DNA of 53,851 nucleotides from Clostridia bacterium (GTDB lineage: Bacteria; Bacillota_A; Clostridia; TANB77; CAG-508), in NCBI GenBank assembly GCA_017475185.1, contig JAFVGB010000006.1:1-53851 (forward strand), written 5' to 3'. Both the position numbers and the translations under genes were made by a program. Shown here in pieces: positions 24,017 through 32,518 of the stretch (the first letter of the stretch is position 1; every line of letters begins with the position of its first letter). The notes below the pieces were generated by a model. The model made no database searches. It saw nothing but the letters and a program-made list of their open reading frames with translations, and was not told the origin of the DNA.

Positions 24017-24682
24017 TTATTCTACTCTTGCACATACAACTAATCTATTTTTTCCTGTTGTGTCACATGTAACTAGAGTTACCTCTATTTTTCCATCTGT
24101 CTGTCTTGTAATATAAGAAGTATCTGATTCTGGTGTGTAATACTTATTAAAAATAGTATATTCTTTTTTATTTCCGTTTGTATCAGTTATATATATTTTA
24201 TCTCCAACTTTTAAATATTTATTTTTACCAAAGAATAATCCATTATTATAATTGTGTCCTATTATTACAGTATTTCCTACTTGATTAACTCCTGGTCCAT
24301 ATAGAATTCCAACTGAAACCTCTATTGCTTGAGCATGTGTTATAACATCTAGAATCGGATATTGTATGTTAATTGTTGGCATTTCAAGTTTTCCTACTAC
24401 CTTAAACCCTTTATAAACTAATTTGTCTGTTGCAATACCTCCCATTCTTTTTTGTGTGTTTTGATTTTGATTTTGTTCTTGAACAGGTTCTTGATTCTCA
24501 TTTTCAGTAGGTTGTTCTTCTTGTGATAATTCCACAACTAAAGTATCAAATTCTTCTAGATATTCATTAGCTTCTGAATTTAATTTATATTTTTTATAAT
24601 ATCCATATCCTAAATATCCTAAAACGCCTAATATTGCAACTACTAGAACAATTAAAATACCTGATAAAACTTTATTATACAT
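24017..24682 (-). CDS. Sortase (class D-like)
   Basis: A 221-aa cysteine transpeptidase that would anchor proteins to the cell wall or cut a sorting signal. It has an N-terminal membrane helix (about 6-28), a Glu/Gln/Asn-rich linker (about 50-78), then the sortase barrel (about 90-220). That barrel has catalytic His in 'IGHNYNNG' (about 142), Cys in 'TLVTCDTTGKNRLVVCAR' (about 205), and the Arg 8 residues later. No LPXTG-type substrate is encoded in the window, so this is probably a general housekeeping sortase. It lies 32 bases after the HIT gene in the alaS-HIT-sortase unit. Confidence 0.9.
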   Translation of the reverse strand: MYNKVLSGILIVLVVAILGVLGYLGYGYYKKYKLNSEANEYLEEFDTLVVELSQEEQPTENENQEPVQEQNQNQNTQKRMGGIATDKLVYKGFKVVGKLEMPTINIQYPILDVITHAQAIEVSVGILYGPGVNQVGNTVIIGHNYNNGLFFGKNKYLKVGDKIYITDTNGNKKEYTIFNKYYTPESDTSYITRQTDGKIEVTLVTCDTTGKNRLVVCARVE

Positions 24683-24714
24683 TGTTTTTTCCTCCGTTTA
24701 ATTTATATTACATT

Positions 24715-25062
24715 TTACTCAACAATTTTTGTTCCAAGTTTTTTTCCAGCTAATAAATGATAATGTAAATGCATTACTTCTTGACCTGCATCTTTACCGC
24801 AATTTACTATAACTCTAAATCCTTCTTCTTCAATATTTAAATCTTTTGCTAATTTATTAATTACTTTTTGAATTTTTCCGATTAATTCATAATCTGTTTC
24901 TTCTAATTTTAATAAAGATTCTATATGTTTCTTAGGTATTACTAAAATATGAATTGGTGCTGCTGGATTAATATCTTTAAAAGCTAATATTTCATCATCC
25001 TCATATACTTTTTCTGAAGGAATTTCTCCTTTAATTATTTTACAAAAAATACAATTATCCAT
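24715..25062 (-). CDS. HIT family (HinT-like) nucleotide hydrolase
   Basis: A 115-aa histidine-triad protein; HinT enzymes hydrolyse nucleoside phosphoramidates and aminoacyl-AMP. It starts 'MDNCIFCKIIKGEIPSEKVYEDDEILAFKDINPAAPIHILVIPKKH', typical of the family, and the triad reads HLHYHLL near residue 99-105. It sits 9 bases downstream of alaS. HinT hydrolyses aminoacyl-adenylates released by synthetases, so the pairing is functionally plausible. Confidence 0.95.
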   Translation of the reverse strand: MDNCIFCKIIKGEIPSEKVYEDDEILAFKDINPAAPIHILVIPKKHIESLLKLEETDYELIGKIQKVINKLAKDLNIEEEGFRVIVNCGKDAGQEVMHLHYHLLAGKKLGTKIVE

Positions 25063-25071
25063 AAAATCCTC

Positions 25072-26841
25072 CTATTCCAAAATAGCCTTAATTCTTCTTA
25101 CACCTGCTGAACTTGCTTCTTCTTTCTTTATTTTAAATGTTCCTAATTCAGATGTATTAGATACATGAGGTCCACCACATATTTCTAGTGATACATCACC
25201 TATTTTATATACTGTTACTATATCTGGATATCTTTCGATAAATTGGCATTCTGCTCCCATTTTTACAGCTTCTTCTTTTGGCATTTCTAGTCTTTCTACT
25301 GGGATAGCCATCTTAATATATTCATTTACCAAATCTTCTGCCTGTTTCTTTTGCTCATCTGTCATTTTTTCATCTTGAGTAAAGTCAAATCTCATTCTTT
25401 CTGCTGTTATATTACTTCCTCTTTGATGTACATGAGCTCCTAAAACTACTTTTAATGCTGCATTTAGAAGGTGTGTTGCTGTATGATATTTTGTTTCTAT
25501 TTCTCCTGTTGATGCCAATCCACCTTTAAATTTTTGTTCTGAACCTGCTCTTGATTTTGCTTGATGTTCTTCAAATTTTGCTTTAAATCCTTCCATATCT
25601 ACTGTTAATCCTTGCTCTTTTGCAAGTTCTTCTGTTAGCTCAATTGGAAATCCATAAGTATCGTATAATTTGAACGCTGTGTCTTTATCTATTGTGCTTG
25701 TTTGAATATTTTTTGTGATTTTTTCAAATTCTCTTAATCCTTTTTCAAGAGTTCTATTAAATTTTACTTTTTCATTTTTTAATGCATCTAATATAAATTG
25801 CTCATTTCTTTCTAACTCTTTGTAATATGCTTTATATTCATTTATTACTAATTTAGCTAATTCTTGTTCCCAATCAGAATCAATTTGAATATCAATTTGT
25901 TTTGCAAATCTTATCATTCTTCTAATTAATCTTCTTAAAATATAACCTTGGTCTTTATTTGATGGCATAATTTTTGCATCATCACCTAAAATTATTACAA
26001 CTGCTCTTATGTGATCTGCAATAATTCTAATAAATCTAGTATATTTCTCATCATCATAATTCTTGCCTGAAACTTCCTCTATTTTGGCAATTATCTCTTT
26101 CCATATTGATGATTTATAATTATCAGTTTGTCCTTCTAAAATTGCTGTAACTCTTTCTACACCCATTCCTGTATCAACATTTTTATTTTTTAGTTGAGTA
26201 AATGTACCGTCTGGATTGTGCATATATTGCATAAATACGTTGTTCCAAATTTCTACCCAATTTTCATTTTCAGGGTCAAATTTTACCGGAACTTCTTCAT
26301 TACTTCTCCAATAAAATATTTCAGTATCTGAGCCACAAGGTCCTGTAGCTTCCATATTTGGCCACCAGTTGTCATCTTCTCCTAAAAAAGCGATTCTTTC
26401 TTCTGGAATACCTTGTTCCATCCACAACTTTGCCGCTTCATTATCTGCTGAAATCATATCATTTCCTCTAAATACTGTTACAGCTAATCTTTCTACTGGT
26501 ATATTTAGATGTTTTGTTAATAATTCAAAACTCCATTCAATTGATTCTTTTTTGAAATAATCACCCAAAGACCAGTTTCCAAGCATTTCAAAAAATGTAT
26601 GGTGTGTTTTATCTCCTACTTCATCTAAATCATTTGTTCTAAAACATTTTTGGACATCTGTTAATCTTGTTCCTTCTGGGTGTGGTTCACCTTTTAAATA
26701 TGGAACTAGTGGTTGCATTCCAGCTGTGTTAAATAAAACTGTTGGGTCATTTTCTGGTATTACTGGTGCGCTTGGAATTACCTTATGTCCTTTGCTTTCA
26801 AAAAATTTTAAATATGTATCTTTTAAATTTAAGTTTTCCAT
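25072..26841 (-). CDS. alaS: Alanine--tRNA ligase, short form lacking the C-terminal domain
   Basis: AlaRS charges tRNA(Ala). The start at 26841 (MENLNLKDTYLKFFESKGH) follows AAGGAGATATA; an in-frame ATG 48 bases earlier has no good site. Seen: the class II catalytic core (about 1-240, 'CFRTNDLDEVGDKTHHTFFEMLGNWS', 'GMGVERV'), a tRNA-recognition helical part (to about 430), and the editing domain with 'HTATHLLNAAL' (about 454) and 'CGGPHVSNTSELG' (about 558). It ends at residue 589 with 'SSAGVRRIKAILE'. The usual enzyme has about 870 residues, with a C-Ala domain after this point, and no fragment of it follows. An intact stop and tight neighbours argue against a frameshift. Confidence 0.93.
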   Translation of the reverse strand: MENLNLKDTYLKFFESKGHKVIPSAPVIPENDPTVLFNTAGMQPLVPYLKGEPHPEGTRLTDVQKCFRTNDLDEVGDKTHHTFFEMLGNWSLGDYFKKESIEWSFELLTKHLNIPVERLAVTVFRGNDMISADNEAAKLWMEQGIPEERIAFLGEDDNWWPNMEATGPCGSDTEIFYWRSNEEVPVKFDPENENWVEIWNNVFMQYMHNPDGTFTQLKNKNVDTGMGVERVTAILEGQTDNYKSSIWKEIIAKIEEVSGKNYDDEKYTRFIRIIADHIRAVVIILGDDAKIMPSNKDQGYILRRLIRRMIRFAKQIDIQIDSDWEQELAKLVINEYKAYYKELERNEQFILDALKNEKVKFNRTLEKGLREFEKITKNIQTSTIDKDTAFKLYDTYGFPIELTEELAKEQGLTVDMEGFKAKFEEHQAKSRAGSEQKFKGGLASTGEIETKYHTATHLLNAALKVVLGAHVHQRGSNITAERMRFDFTQDEKMTDEQKKQAEDLVNEYIKMAIPVERLEMPKEEAVKMGAECQFIERYPDIVTVYKIGDVSLEICGGPHVSNTSELGTFKIKKEEASSAGVRRIKAILE

Positions 26842-26915
26842 TATATCTCCTTCTTTTTTGCCAAAGTTAATACTATCAATTGGCAACATTATTTTACCTA
26901 ATAAATTCTTACATA

Positions 26916-26944
26916 ATTATATATCAAAACTATATCTTTGGCAA
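26916..26944 (-). promoter_or_regulatory. Promoter of alaS-HIT-sortase
   Basis: Minus strand: -35 TTGCCA (26939-26944), spacer 17, -10 TATAAT (26916-26921). The 5' UTR carries a TTGCCAA..TTGGCAA inverted repeat at about 26857-26887. No T-box features (TGGNNA bulge, terminator) were found. Confidence 0.7.
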
Positions 26945-27014
26945 TAGTTTAATAAATCTCATGGCATAGATTCTAGCCATTATATGTACTTACATTTTTA
27001 GTAGCACTAGTCCG

Positions 27015-28307
27015 TTACTCTTCAACATTTCCAATCAAATGTCCAGAACAACTTTGGCTTACCTTTACATTACATATAACATTTTCCAAATTTTCTCTAT
27101 TAGCCCATACCTCAATATAGTTAGTTGTATGTCCTTTAAAAAATTCTCCATCTTTTTCTTCAAATAGAACTTCTACACTTTTACCAACATACTCTGAATT
27201 GTACATTTCTTCATTTTCATCAGACAACTTCAAAAGTTCCTTACTTCTTTGCTCTTTAATAGATCCATCAATTTGACCTGGCATAATTGCTGCTTTAGTT
27301 CCTTTTCTTTGAGAATACTTGAAAATATGCATTTTATAAAACGCGATTTTTTTCAAAAATTCATAAGTAGTTTTAAACTCTTCATTTGTCTCTCCTGGAA
27401 ATCCAACAATTATATCTGTTGTTAAAGCTGCATTTGGAAATTCTTTTCTTAGTAACTTTGTTCCCTTTTCAAACTCATCGCAAGTATATCTTCTATTCAT
27501 TCTTTTTAAAGTTTCATCACACCCACTTTGTAAAGAAAGATGAAAATGGTCACATAATTTTTCTAATTTAGATAATCTTGCAACAAATTCTTCTGTTATA
27601 ATTGTAGGTTCTATCGAACCTAAACGAATTCTTTTCAATCCATCAATTTTATTTAGTTCTTCTAGCAAATCTATTAGACCAATTCCATTCTTAAAATCTT
27701 TTCCATAAGAAGCAATATGAATTCCTGTAATTACTATTTCTTTAATACCATTATTCACAATTTGTTCAACTTCTGTTACAACATTTTCTGGTTTTCTACT
27801 TCTTACTCTACCACGTGCAAATGGAATTATACAATATGAACAAAATCTATCACATCCATCTTGAATTTTAACAACAGCTCTTGTTTTTTCAGTGTATGTT
27901 GTAGTGCCAAATTCTACATATTCTTTTTGTTGCATTACATCTGATATTATTGCATTTCTTTCATTTTGATAATCTTCAATAATTTCAACAATAAACTTTT
28001 TCTCATTATTTCCTATTATCATATCTATTTCTTCAATTTTTTCTAATTCTTTTTTTCCAACTTGAGCATAGCATCCACATGCAACTAAAATAGCTTTTTG
28101 ATTATTTTCTTTAACTCTTCTTAACATTTGTCTTGATTTTCTATCTGCTATATTAGTTACTGTACATGTATTTACAATATATATGTCTGCAACATCATTA
28201 AAATCTACAACCTTATACCCCGCTTCTATAAATTCTTGTGACATTGCATTTGTTTCATATTGATTAACTTTACATCCAAGTGAAACAAAAGCCACTTTCT
28301 TTTCCAA
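27015..28307 (-). CDS. mtaB: tRNA (N6-threonylcarbamoyladenosine37-C2)-methylthiotransferase
   Basis: MtaB (430 aa) adds a methylthio group to t6A37 of tRNA using two 4Fe-4S clusters. Seen: an N-terminal MTTase domain with Cys in 'SLGCKVNQYETNAM', 'VNTCTVTN' and 'VACGCYAQ' (about 12, 48, 79); a radical-SAM Cys motif 'CDRFCSYCIIPFARGRVRSR' (about 150-170); 'SLQSGCDETLKRMNRRY'; 'DIIVGFPGET'; and a C-terminal TRAM domain (about 370-430). The NTCTVTN and SLGCKVN variants fit MtaB rather than MiaB. An extended -10 (TGGTATAAT, 28345-28350) lies upstream. Confidence 0.95.
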   Translation of the reverse strand: MEKKVAFVSLGCKVNQYETNAMSQEFIEAGYKVVDFNDVADIYIVNTCTVTNIADRKSRQMLRRVKENNQKAILVACGCYAQVGKKELEKIEEIDMIIGNNEKKFIVEIIEDYQNERNAIISDVMQQKEYVEFGTTTYTEKTRAVVKIQDGCDRFCSYCIIPFARGRVRSRKPENVVTEVEQIVNNGIKEIVITGIHIASYGKDFKNGIGLIDLLEELNKIDGLKRIRLGSIEPTIITEEFVARLSKLEKLCDHFHLSLQSGCDETLKRMNRRYTCDEFEKGTKLLRKEFPNAALTTDIIVGFPGETNEEFKTTYEFLKKIAFYKMHIFKYSQRKGTKAAIMPGQIDGSIKEQRSKELLKLSDENEEMYNSEYVGKSVEVLFEEKDGEFFKGHTTNYIEVWANRENLENVICNVKVSQSCSGHLIGNVEE

Positions 28308-28358
28308 TTTTCTCTCTCCTTTTTCTTTATTTCATATAATTAGTATTATACCATAAAT

Positions 28359-28388
28359 AAAAGCAATTTGCCATAGCAAACTGCTTTT
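28359..28388 (-). terminator. Terminator of the CapA-like gene
   Basis: AAAAGCAATTTGC (28359-28371) pairs with GCAAACTGCTTTT (28376-28388), one mismatch, followed in the minus direction by TTTTATTT. It overlaps the mtaB promoter region. Confidence 0.8.
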
Positions 28389-28407
28389 ATTTTATAAATT
28401 TTTATAT

Positions 28408-29694
28408 TTATTCTTGGTAACCATAAGCAGGCACAACTTTCATTGTTGAATCCATTTTTTGAACAACTGCTTTATATGTATCATAAACACTCTTGTAATT
28501 AGATAAGTAATTTCCAATATTTTCATTACTAAATGGTATTACCTTGAAATTTCTCCATGTTTTTTTGTTATAAGATGTAAAAATCAATTCATTTTCAACA
28601 TTATCTATTTTAACTTCTGTTTTACCATTTTTTACTGTTTTTGTAATATTTAAAGAAGTCATTAATCCAACCATTTTATTGTAATTTTGATCTTGCAATT
28701 GTGCTGAAACAAAATTTCCTAATGAATAAATTACCAATGTATCATCAATCCATGTTACTGGTTGAATTACATGTGGATGGGCTCCTATTACAATATCAAC
28801 ATCATTGTCTGCCAAAAACTTAGCAGAATCTTTTTGGTATTCGGTTGGATTATGTGTGTATTCAACACCCCAATGCATTGCAACCATTAGCACATCAACC
28901 TGGCTTCTTACAGCTTCTATATCTTTTTTTACTTGCTCTTTATATGCTTGATATTCTTTATCTTTACTTGGATCATTTAAACTTAAATCTGTTGGCCATA
29001 CATTAACTAAATAATCTTTTCCTTTTGGTACTGGAATTCCATTTGTTCCATATGTATAACTTAACATAGCATATTTAATTCCATTTTTTTCTCTAATTTG
29101 AACCTTATTTCTTTCGCTTTCAGATTCGTATGTTCCAACTGCCAAAGCCTCATCTGAGTGTTTTTTCCAATATTCAATTGAAGCTAAAACAGCTTTTTCT
29201 CCTCTATCCATAGTATGATTTGTTGCTAAACTTACTATATTAAATCCTGCATCTAACATTGCATCACCAGCTTCTTGTGGTGAATTAAAAGTTGGATAAT
29301 CTGACACTCCAAGTTCAGTTCCACCTAAAACAGTTTCTTGATTATAATATGCTAAATCATATTTTTGTACTTTCTCTTTTATATATTCAATAATTGGCTT
29401 AAAATCATATTTATTTGCTCCGCCTCCAGCTAATCTATTAGCATCTTTATAAATACTACTATGTATCAAATTATCTCCAACCATTACCAAAGATACTGTT
29501 GTGGTTGAATCTTCTGGAACATTTACAACAATTGTTTCATCATTATTGTTACCATTATTTGCAGTTTTATTGTCAAAAAATTTTTTTTCGTTTTTATTTG
29601 ATAACAAAATTATTCCAGCAATAATAATACCTATAAAAACTAATAACTTCCATAATTTAATTTGAACTTGTTTCTTTTTTTTCTTTTTCCCCAT
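28408..29694 (-). CDS. CapA family (PGA_cap) metallophosphatase-like surface protein
   Basis: A 428-aa protein with a Lys-rich N terminus, one membrane helix (about 12-30), a short Asn-rich linker and a CapA domain. Motifs: 'VSLVMVGDNLIHSSIY' (about 60), 'DLAYYNQETVLGG', 'SLATNHTMDRGEKAV', 'VAMHWGVEYTHNPTEYQK', and 'VIGAHPHVIQPV'. The family includes poly-gamma-glutamate capsule proteins, but no other capsule genes are adjacent, so the substrate is unknown. The start at 29694 is preceded by GAGGGGGATAAT; an earlier in-frame TTG is not supported. It is divergent from the SH3-CAP gene. Confidence 0.88.
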   Translation of the reverse strand: MGKKKKKKQVQIKLWKLLVFIGIIIAGIILLSNKNEKKFFDNKTANNGNNNDETIVVNVPEDSTTTVSLVMVGDNLIHSSIYKDANRLAGGGANKYDFKPIIEYIKEKVQKYDLAYYNQETVLGGTELGVSDYPTFNSPQEAGDAMLDAGFNIVSLATNHTMDRGEKAVLASIEYWKKHSDEALAVGTYESESERNKVQIREKNGIKYAMLSYTYGTNGIPVPKGKDYLVNVWPTDLSLNDPSKDKEYQAYKEQVKKDIEAVRSQVDVLMVAMHWGVEYTHNPTEYQKDSAKFLADNDVDIVIGAHPHVIQPVTWIDDTLVIYSLGNFVSAQLQDQNYNKMVGLMTSLNITKTVKNGKTEVKIDNVENELIFTSYNKKTWRNFKVIPFSNENIGNYLSNYKSVYDTYKAVVQKMDSTMKVVPAYGYQE

Positions 29695-29766
29695 ATTATC
29701 CCCCTCATTTTTCTTCAAATTTCGACTTTATTATATCAGTATTATTTCAACTTTTCAATAATAAAA

Positions 29767-29799
29767 TGAAACAAAAAAAGACCGTCCCCAAATGTTTCA
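29767..29799. repeat. REP-like palindrome between capA-like and SH3-CAP genes
   Basis: TGAAACA (29767-29773) and TGTTTCA (29793-29799) flank an A-run and the core ACCGTCCCC (29781-29789). It is of the same family as 18937-18973 and 33101-33173. Confidence 0.7.
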
Positions 29800-29860
29800 A
29801 AATTCATATTTTAATTTTTTTTACATATACATTTATCAATAAAATTTGGAGGTACTTAAT

Positions 29861-30646
29861 ATGAAATTTTTAAAGATTACTAAAAAAAAGACAATTATTC
29901 TAATATCAATTATAGTATCATTTTTTTTAATATTTGCTTGTACTACTTCATTTGGGATGCAACATTACTATAAATTAGATTTTTCAACCGGTTTGGTAAC
30001 CGCTGATAGGTTAAATGTTAGAAGTGGTCCAGGAACAGGATATTCTGTTGTTACAACTGTTAATAGAAATCAATATGTACGTGTGTTTGCAGGTGTCGGT
30101 AATTGGTATATTGTTCAAGTTGAGGGCGATTACATTGGAGCTGTTAGTCAAAAATATGTTAAACCAATTTATCCTTCAAGTTCCGGAACTTCATCTGGAA
30201 CGTCAACAAATTCTGGAAATTCTAGCACTAATTCATCTAAATCAAATACCCAAACTTCATCATTAACATCTGATGAACTAGAAACTTTTAACTTAATTAA
30301 TCAGCAAAGAAATAATAATGGATTATCATCACTTAAAATAGATAATGAGTTACAACGTGTTGCAAGAATTAAAGCTCAAGATATGGTTAACAATAACTAT
30401 TTTGATCACACATCACCTACATATGGAACTCCATTTAATATGATGAAAAACTTTGGAATTAACTACAAAACTGCTGGTGAAAATATTGCTGGAAATTCAA
30501 GTAATTCTGCTGCAGTAACTGCATGGATGAATTCTCCTGGGCATAGAGCCAATATTTTAAATGGTAGTTATAATTATACTGGATTGGCTGTTGTATCAAG
30601 TCCTCGTTATGGAAAAATTTATGTACAAATGTTTATCGGAAAATAA
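29861..30646 (+). CDS. Secreted SH3b-CAP (SCP/PR1-like) domain protein
   Basis: A 261-aa exported protein. It has an N-terminal hydrophobic signal or anchor (about 10-31), then a bacterial SH3 domain (about 44-102: 'ADRLNVRSGPGTGYSVVTTV', 'GNWYIVQVEGDYIGAV') that should bind peptidoglycan. A Ser/Thr/Gly/Asn-rich linker follows (about 105-138), then a CAP domain (about 145-261: 'LINQQRNNNGLSSL', 'ARIKAQDMVNNNYFDHTSPTYG', 'AGENIAG', 'WMNSPGHRANIL'). The start at 29861 follows TTGGAGGTACTTAAT. It is YkwD-like. A wall-associated role is likely, the exact activity unknown. Confidence 0.92.
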   Translation: MKFLKITKKKTIILISIIVSFFLIFACTTSFGMQHYYKLDFSTGLVTADRLNVRSGPGTGYSVVTTVNRNQYVRVFAGVGNWYIVQVEGDYIGAVSQKYVKPIYPSSSGTSSGTSTNSGNSSTNSSKSNTQTSSLTSDELETFNLINQQRNNNGLSSLKIDNELQRVARIKAQDMVNNNYFDHTSPTYGTPFNMMKNFGINYKTAGENIAGNSSNSAAVTAWMNSPGHRANILNGSYNYTGLAVVSSPRYGKIYVQMFIGK

Positions 30647-30655
30647 ATTGTCAAT

Positions 30656-30697
30656 TTTTTGGACGGTTATACATATTGATTCATAACCGCCCAAAAA
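30656..30697. terminator. Bidirectional terminator
   Basis: TTTTTTGGACGGTTAT (30655-30670) pairs with ATAACCGCCCAAAAA (30683-30697) between convergent genes. The GGACGGTT arm resembles the core of the dispersed REP-like family in reverse. Confidence 0.75.
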
Positions 30698-30702
30698 TTT
30701 TA

Positions 30703-31080
30703 TTATTCAAAATCTAATTTATCTAGTAAATTTTCAGTTTGTTCAATTCTATTATCTTGCTTCTTATTTAAATTATCCCAATTTTCTTGAGGAATTTTTT
30801 CATAATTTTCTTCCATATATCTGTGTGTTCTATTAAAATTTTCAGAAATGTTGTTTATTTGTTCCTCAATCGATATTGATTCACCTTCACCTAAAATTTT
30901 ACTTTCCAAATTATTAATCTCATGTTCTCTTACATTTTGCTTTTCTCTAGCATTTTCTTTATTCTTTTTACTTCCTATTTCAGAATATTGTTCTAAATGT
31001 CTTTCAGTTCTAGTATGGTTCTCAACTAAGTTTTCTAAATTATTTAATTGTCTTTTTTTCTTATTAATGTCATCTTTCAT
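30703..31080 (-). CDS. Unknown charged coiled-coil protein
   Basis: A 125-aa hydrophilic protein rich in Asn, Glu, Lys and Arg, with predicted helices throughout and no membrane segment. It has related segments 'NHTRTERHLEQY' (about 20) and 'NFNRTHRYMEENY' (about 83), which suggest an internal duplication. The start has AGGAGGTTTTATT upstream. It is a single-gene unit ending at the shared terminator. Function unknown. Confidence 0.6.
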   Translation of the reverse strand: MKDDINKKKRQLNNLENLVENHTRTERHLEQYSEIGSKKNKENAREKQNVREHEINNLESKILGEGESISIEEQINNISENFNRTHRYMEENYEKIPQENWDNLNKKQDNRIEQTENLLDKLDFE

Positions 31081-31397
31081 AATAAAACCTCCTAAAAATA
31101 AATTTAATATTTAAGTTTTATGATATTTTATAAGATGAATTTTAAATAGAGTTAAAATAAAAATTGTTCTATTTTATTATTTGTTGTTTTTATTTTTTTA
31201 TGATAATGAAAATTTGGAATAGTATTTTTCCAAATTATTGTTGATTTTCCAAGATTTACATAGACTAATTTAAAATTTTAAAATGTTTACAATAATGTCA
31301 AATCATGCTATAATATATTAGAATTTATTCCAGCCAAAGCGCTGTTTCTCATATATGATTAAAAAATTTTTTTTACATTAAAAGGAGGTTTTTCATT
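31081..31397. promoter_or_regulatory. 317-base divergent intergenic region with a plus-strand promoter
   Basis: This very AT-rich gap separates divergent genes. On the plus strand I see -35 TTTACA (31286-31291), spacer 17 and -10 TATAAT (31309-31314), about 80 bases before the 311-aa gene. The leader holds CAGCCAAAGCGCTG, a small GC-rich patch. I see no further gene, terminator or repeat, and no confident promoter for the minus-strand gene. Confidence 0.65.
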
Positions 31398-32333
31398 ATG
31401 AAAGACAAGAAACGGTTTCAATTTTATTTACCATTTATATGGTTTGGTATTGTTTTAATAATAGTTTATGCAATATCATGTACTGCTTTTTATTTTGATA
31501 ACAAATCAAAAGCAAATACATCAGAATCTACTAAAAATGATGACGTAAGATCAATTGTTATGGATATTCTTAACAACGATGGATCGTGGACAAACCCTCA
31601 CGCTTTTTTAACAGATGACGAATTAGTTATATTCCAAGCTTTTGTTAAGGAACATGAAGAAGTGTTAAATGGTTATGGCTCTGTTCCTATCGACGAAAAC
31701 TATTCCATTTTTATTAAACGTGATGCCATAGATCGTGAATTGTATGTTCAAAACAAACAAGGTATGGAAAGATGTCTGACAAAGTGCCTAGATTTCAACT
31801 GTAATTCAACTGAAAAATACGACAGTTATGACACAAAACACGCATCAGGAAACACATTTGCAATTAATAACAATGAAATTGTAGAATGGCATCTTGGAGA
31901 AGAAATAGCAAAATATAAAGTTCCAATTGAAAATCCTAAAATATTATATTCATTTGAAGGAGCTAATTTCAATGAAAAAAGCATACTTATAACAAACAAT
32001 TCCTATGAAAATGCACCATTAATTTTGTTAACTGAAGATAAATCTTATGGCATATCAAATAACTTTTCTCAACTTCCAATATACACCAATATGCTGAATG
32101 GATTTTATTTTATAGAAAAAGATTTATCTTTATATATGTATAATATATGTTCAGGAGAAACCACTTATATATCCCGAAATGTATATGAGCTTTTCTATTC
32201 TTCTGGAGTTAATTTTAATTCTGCTGACGGAACTTATAGAATTAATTTGAGGATTGACAAAAACGGTAATGAAATAATGGAAGATATGCATGGTCAACCA
32301 ACTACTTCAATTATATCTAAATGGGAAAATTGA
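31398..32333 (+). CDS. Unknown membrane-anchored extracytoplasmic protein
   Basis: A 311-aa protein with one N-terminal membrane helix (about 10-33, ending near a Cys at 28) and a large soluble part with no recognised domain. The soluble part is rich in beta-type and polar segments ('FLTDDELVIFQAFVKEHEEVL', 'KILYSFEGANFNEKSILITNN', 'FYFIEKDLSLYMYNICSGETTYI'), somewhat like a beta-propeller. It contains four Cys in the middle. It is a single-gene unit with its own promoter and perfect terminator, AGGAGG before the start. Function unknown. Confidence 0.65.
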   Translation: MKDKKRFQFYLPFIWFGIVLIIVYAISCTAFYFDNKSKANTSESTKNDDVRSIVMDILNNDGSWTNPHAFLTDDELVIFQAFVKEHEEVLNGYGSVPIDENYSIFIKRDAIDRELYVQNKQGMERCLTKCLDFNCNSTEKYDSYDTKHASGNTFAINNNEIVEWHLGEEIAKYKVPIENPKILYSFEGANFNEKSILITNNSYENAPLILLTEDKSYGISNNFSQLPIYTNMLNGFYFIEKDLSLYMYNICSGETTYISRNVYELFYSSGVNFNSADGTYRINLRIDKNGNEIMEDMHGQPTTSIISKWEN

Positions 32334-32345
32334 AATCAATTTGTA

Positions 32346-32382
32346 AGAGAATTAAATGTAATACATTTAATTCTCTTTTTTT
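32346..32382 (+). terminator. Terminator of the 311-aa gene
   Basis: A perfect 15-bp inverted repeat AGAGAATTAAATGTA (32346-32360) / TACATTTAATTCTCT (32362-32376), followed by a T-run. Confidence 0.85.
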
Positions 32383-32418
32383 ACAAAATTCGACAATTTG
32401 ATTGAAAATTTTTCAACA

Positions 32419-32440
32419 TTCAGAACCGTCCCCAAAATTG
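32419..32440. repeat. Degenerate REP-like copy upstream of the por promoter
   Basis: The core ACCGTCCCC (32425-32433) is flanked by short TTCAA..TTGAA arms; the GTTTCA arms of better copies are lost. Confidence 0.5.
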
Positions 32441-32450
32441 AATTTTTACC

Positions 32451-32479
32451 TTGACATTCCCCCTATTTAATCATATACT
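32451..32479 (+). promoter_or_regulatory. Promoter of the por operon
   Basis: -35 TTGACA (32451-32456), 17-base spacer with the distinctive CCCCCTATTTAATCA, -10 TATACT (32474-32479). It is 25/29 identical to the promoter of the 67-aa gene at 39342. Confidence 0.85.
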
Positions 32480-32518
32480 AAAATCATAAAATTTCGAACC
32501 AAGGAGGTAATAATACAA

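Noticed and set aside
26842..27014. T-box riboswitch upstream of alaS
   Set aside because: Only about 75 transcribed bases lie between the promoter and the start, and neither the T-box bulge nor an antiterminator/terminator pair is visible.
31081..31397. CRISPR array or small RNA in the 317-base gap
   Set aside because: No repeated units of 25-40 bases and no stem-loop with a T-run were found; only one promoter is supported.
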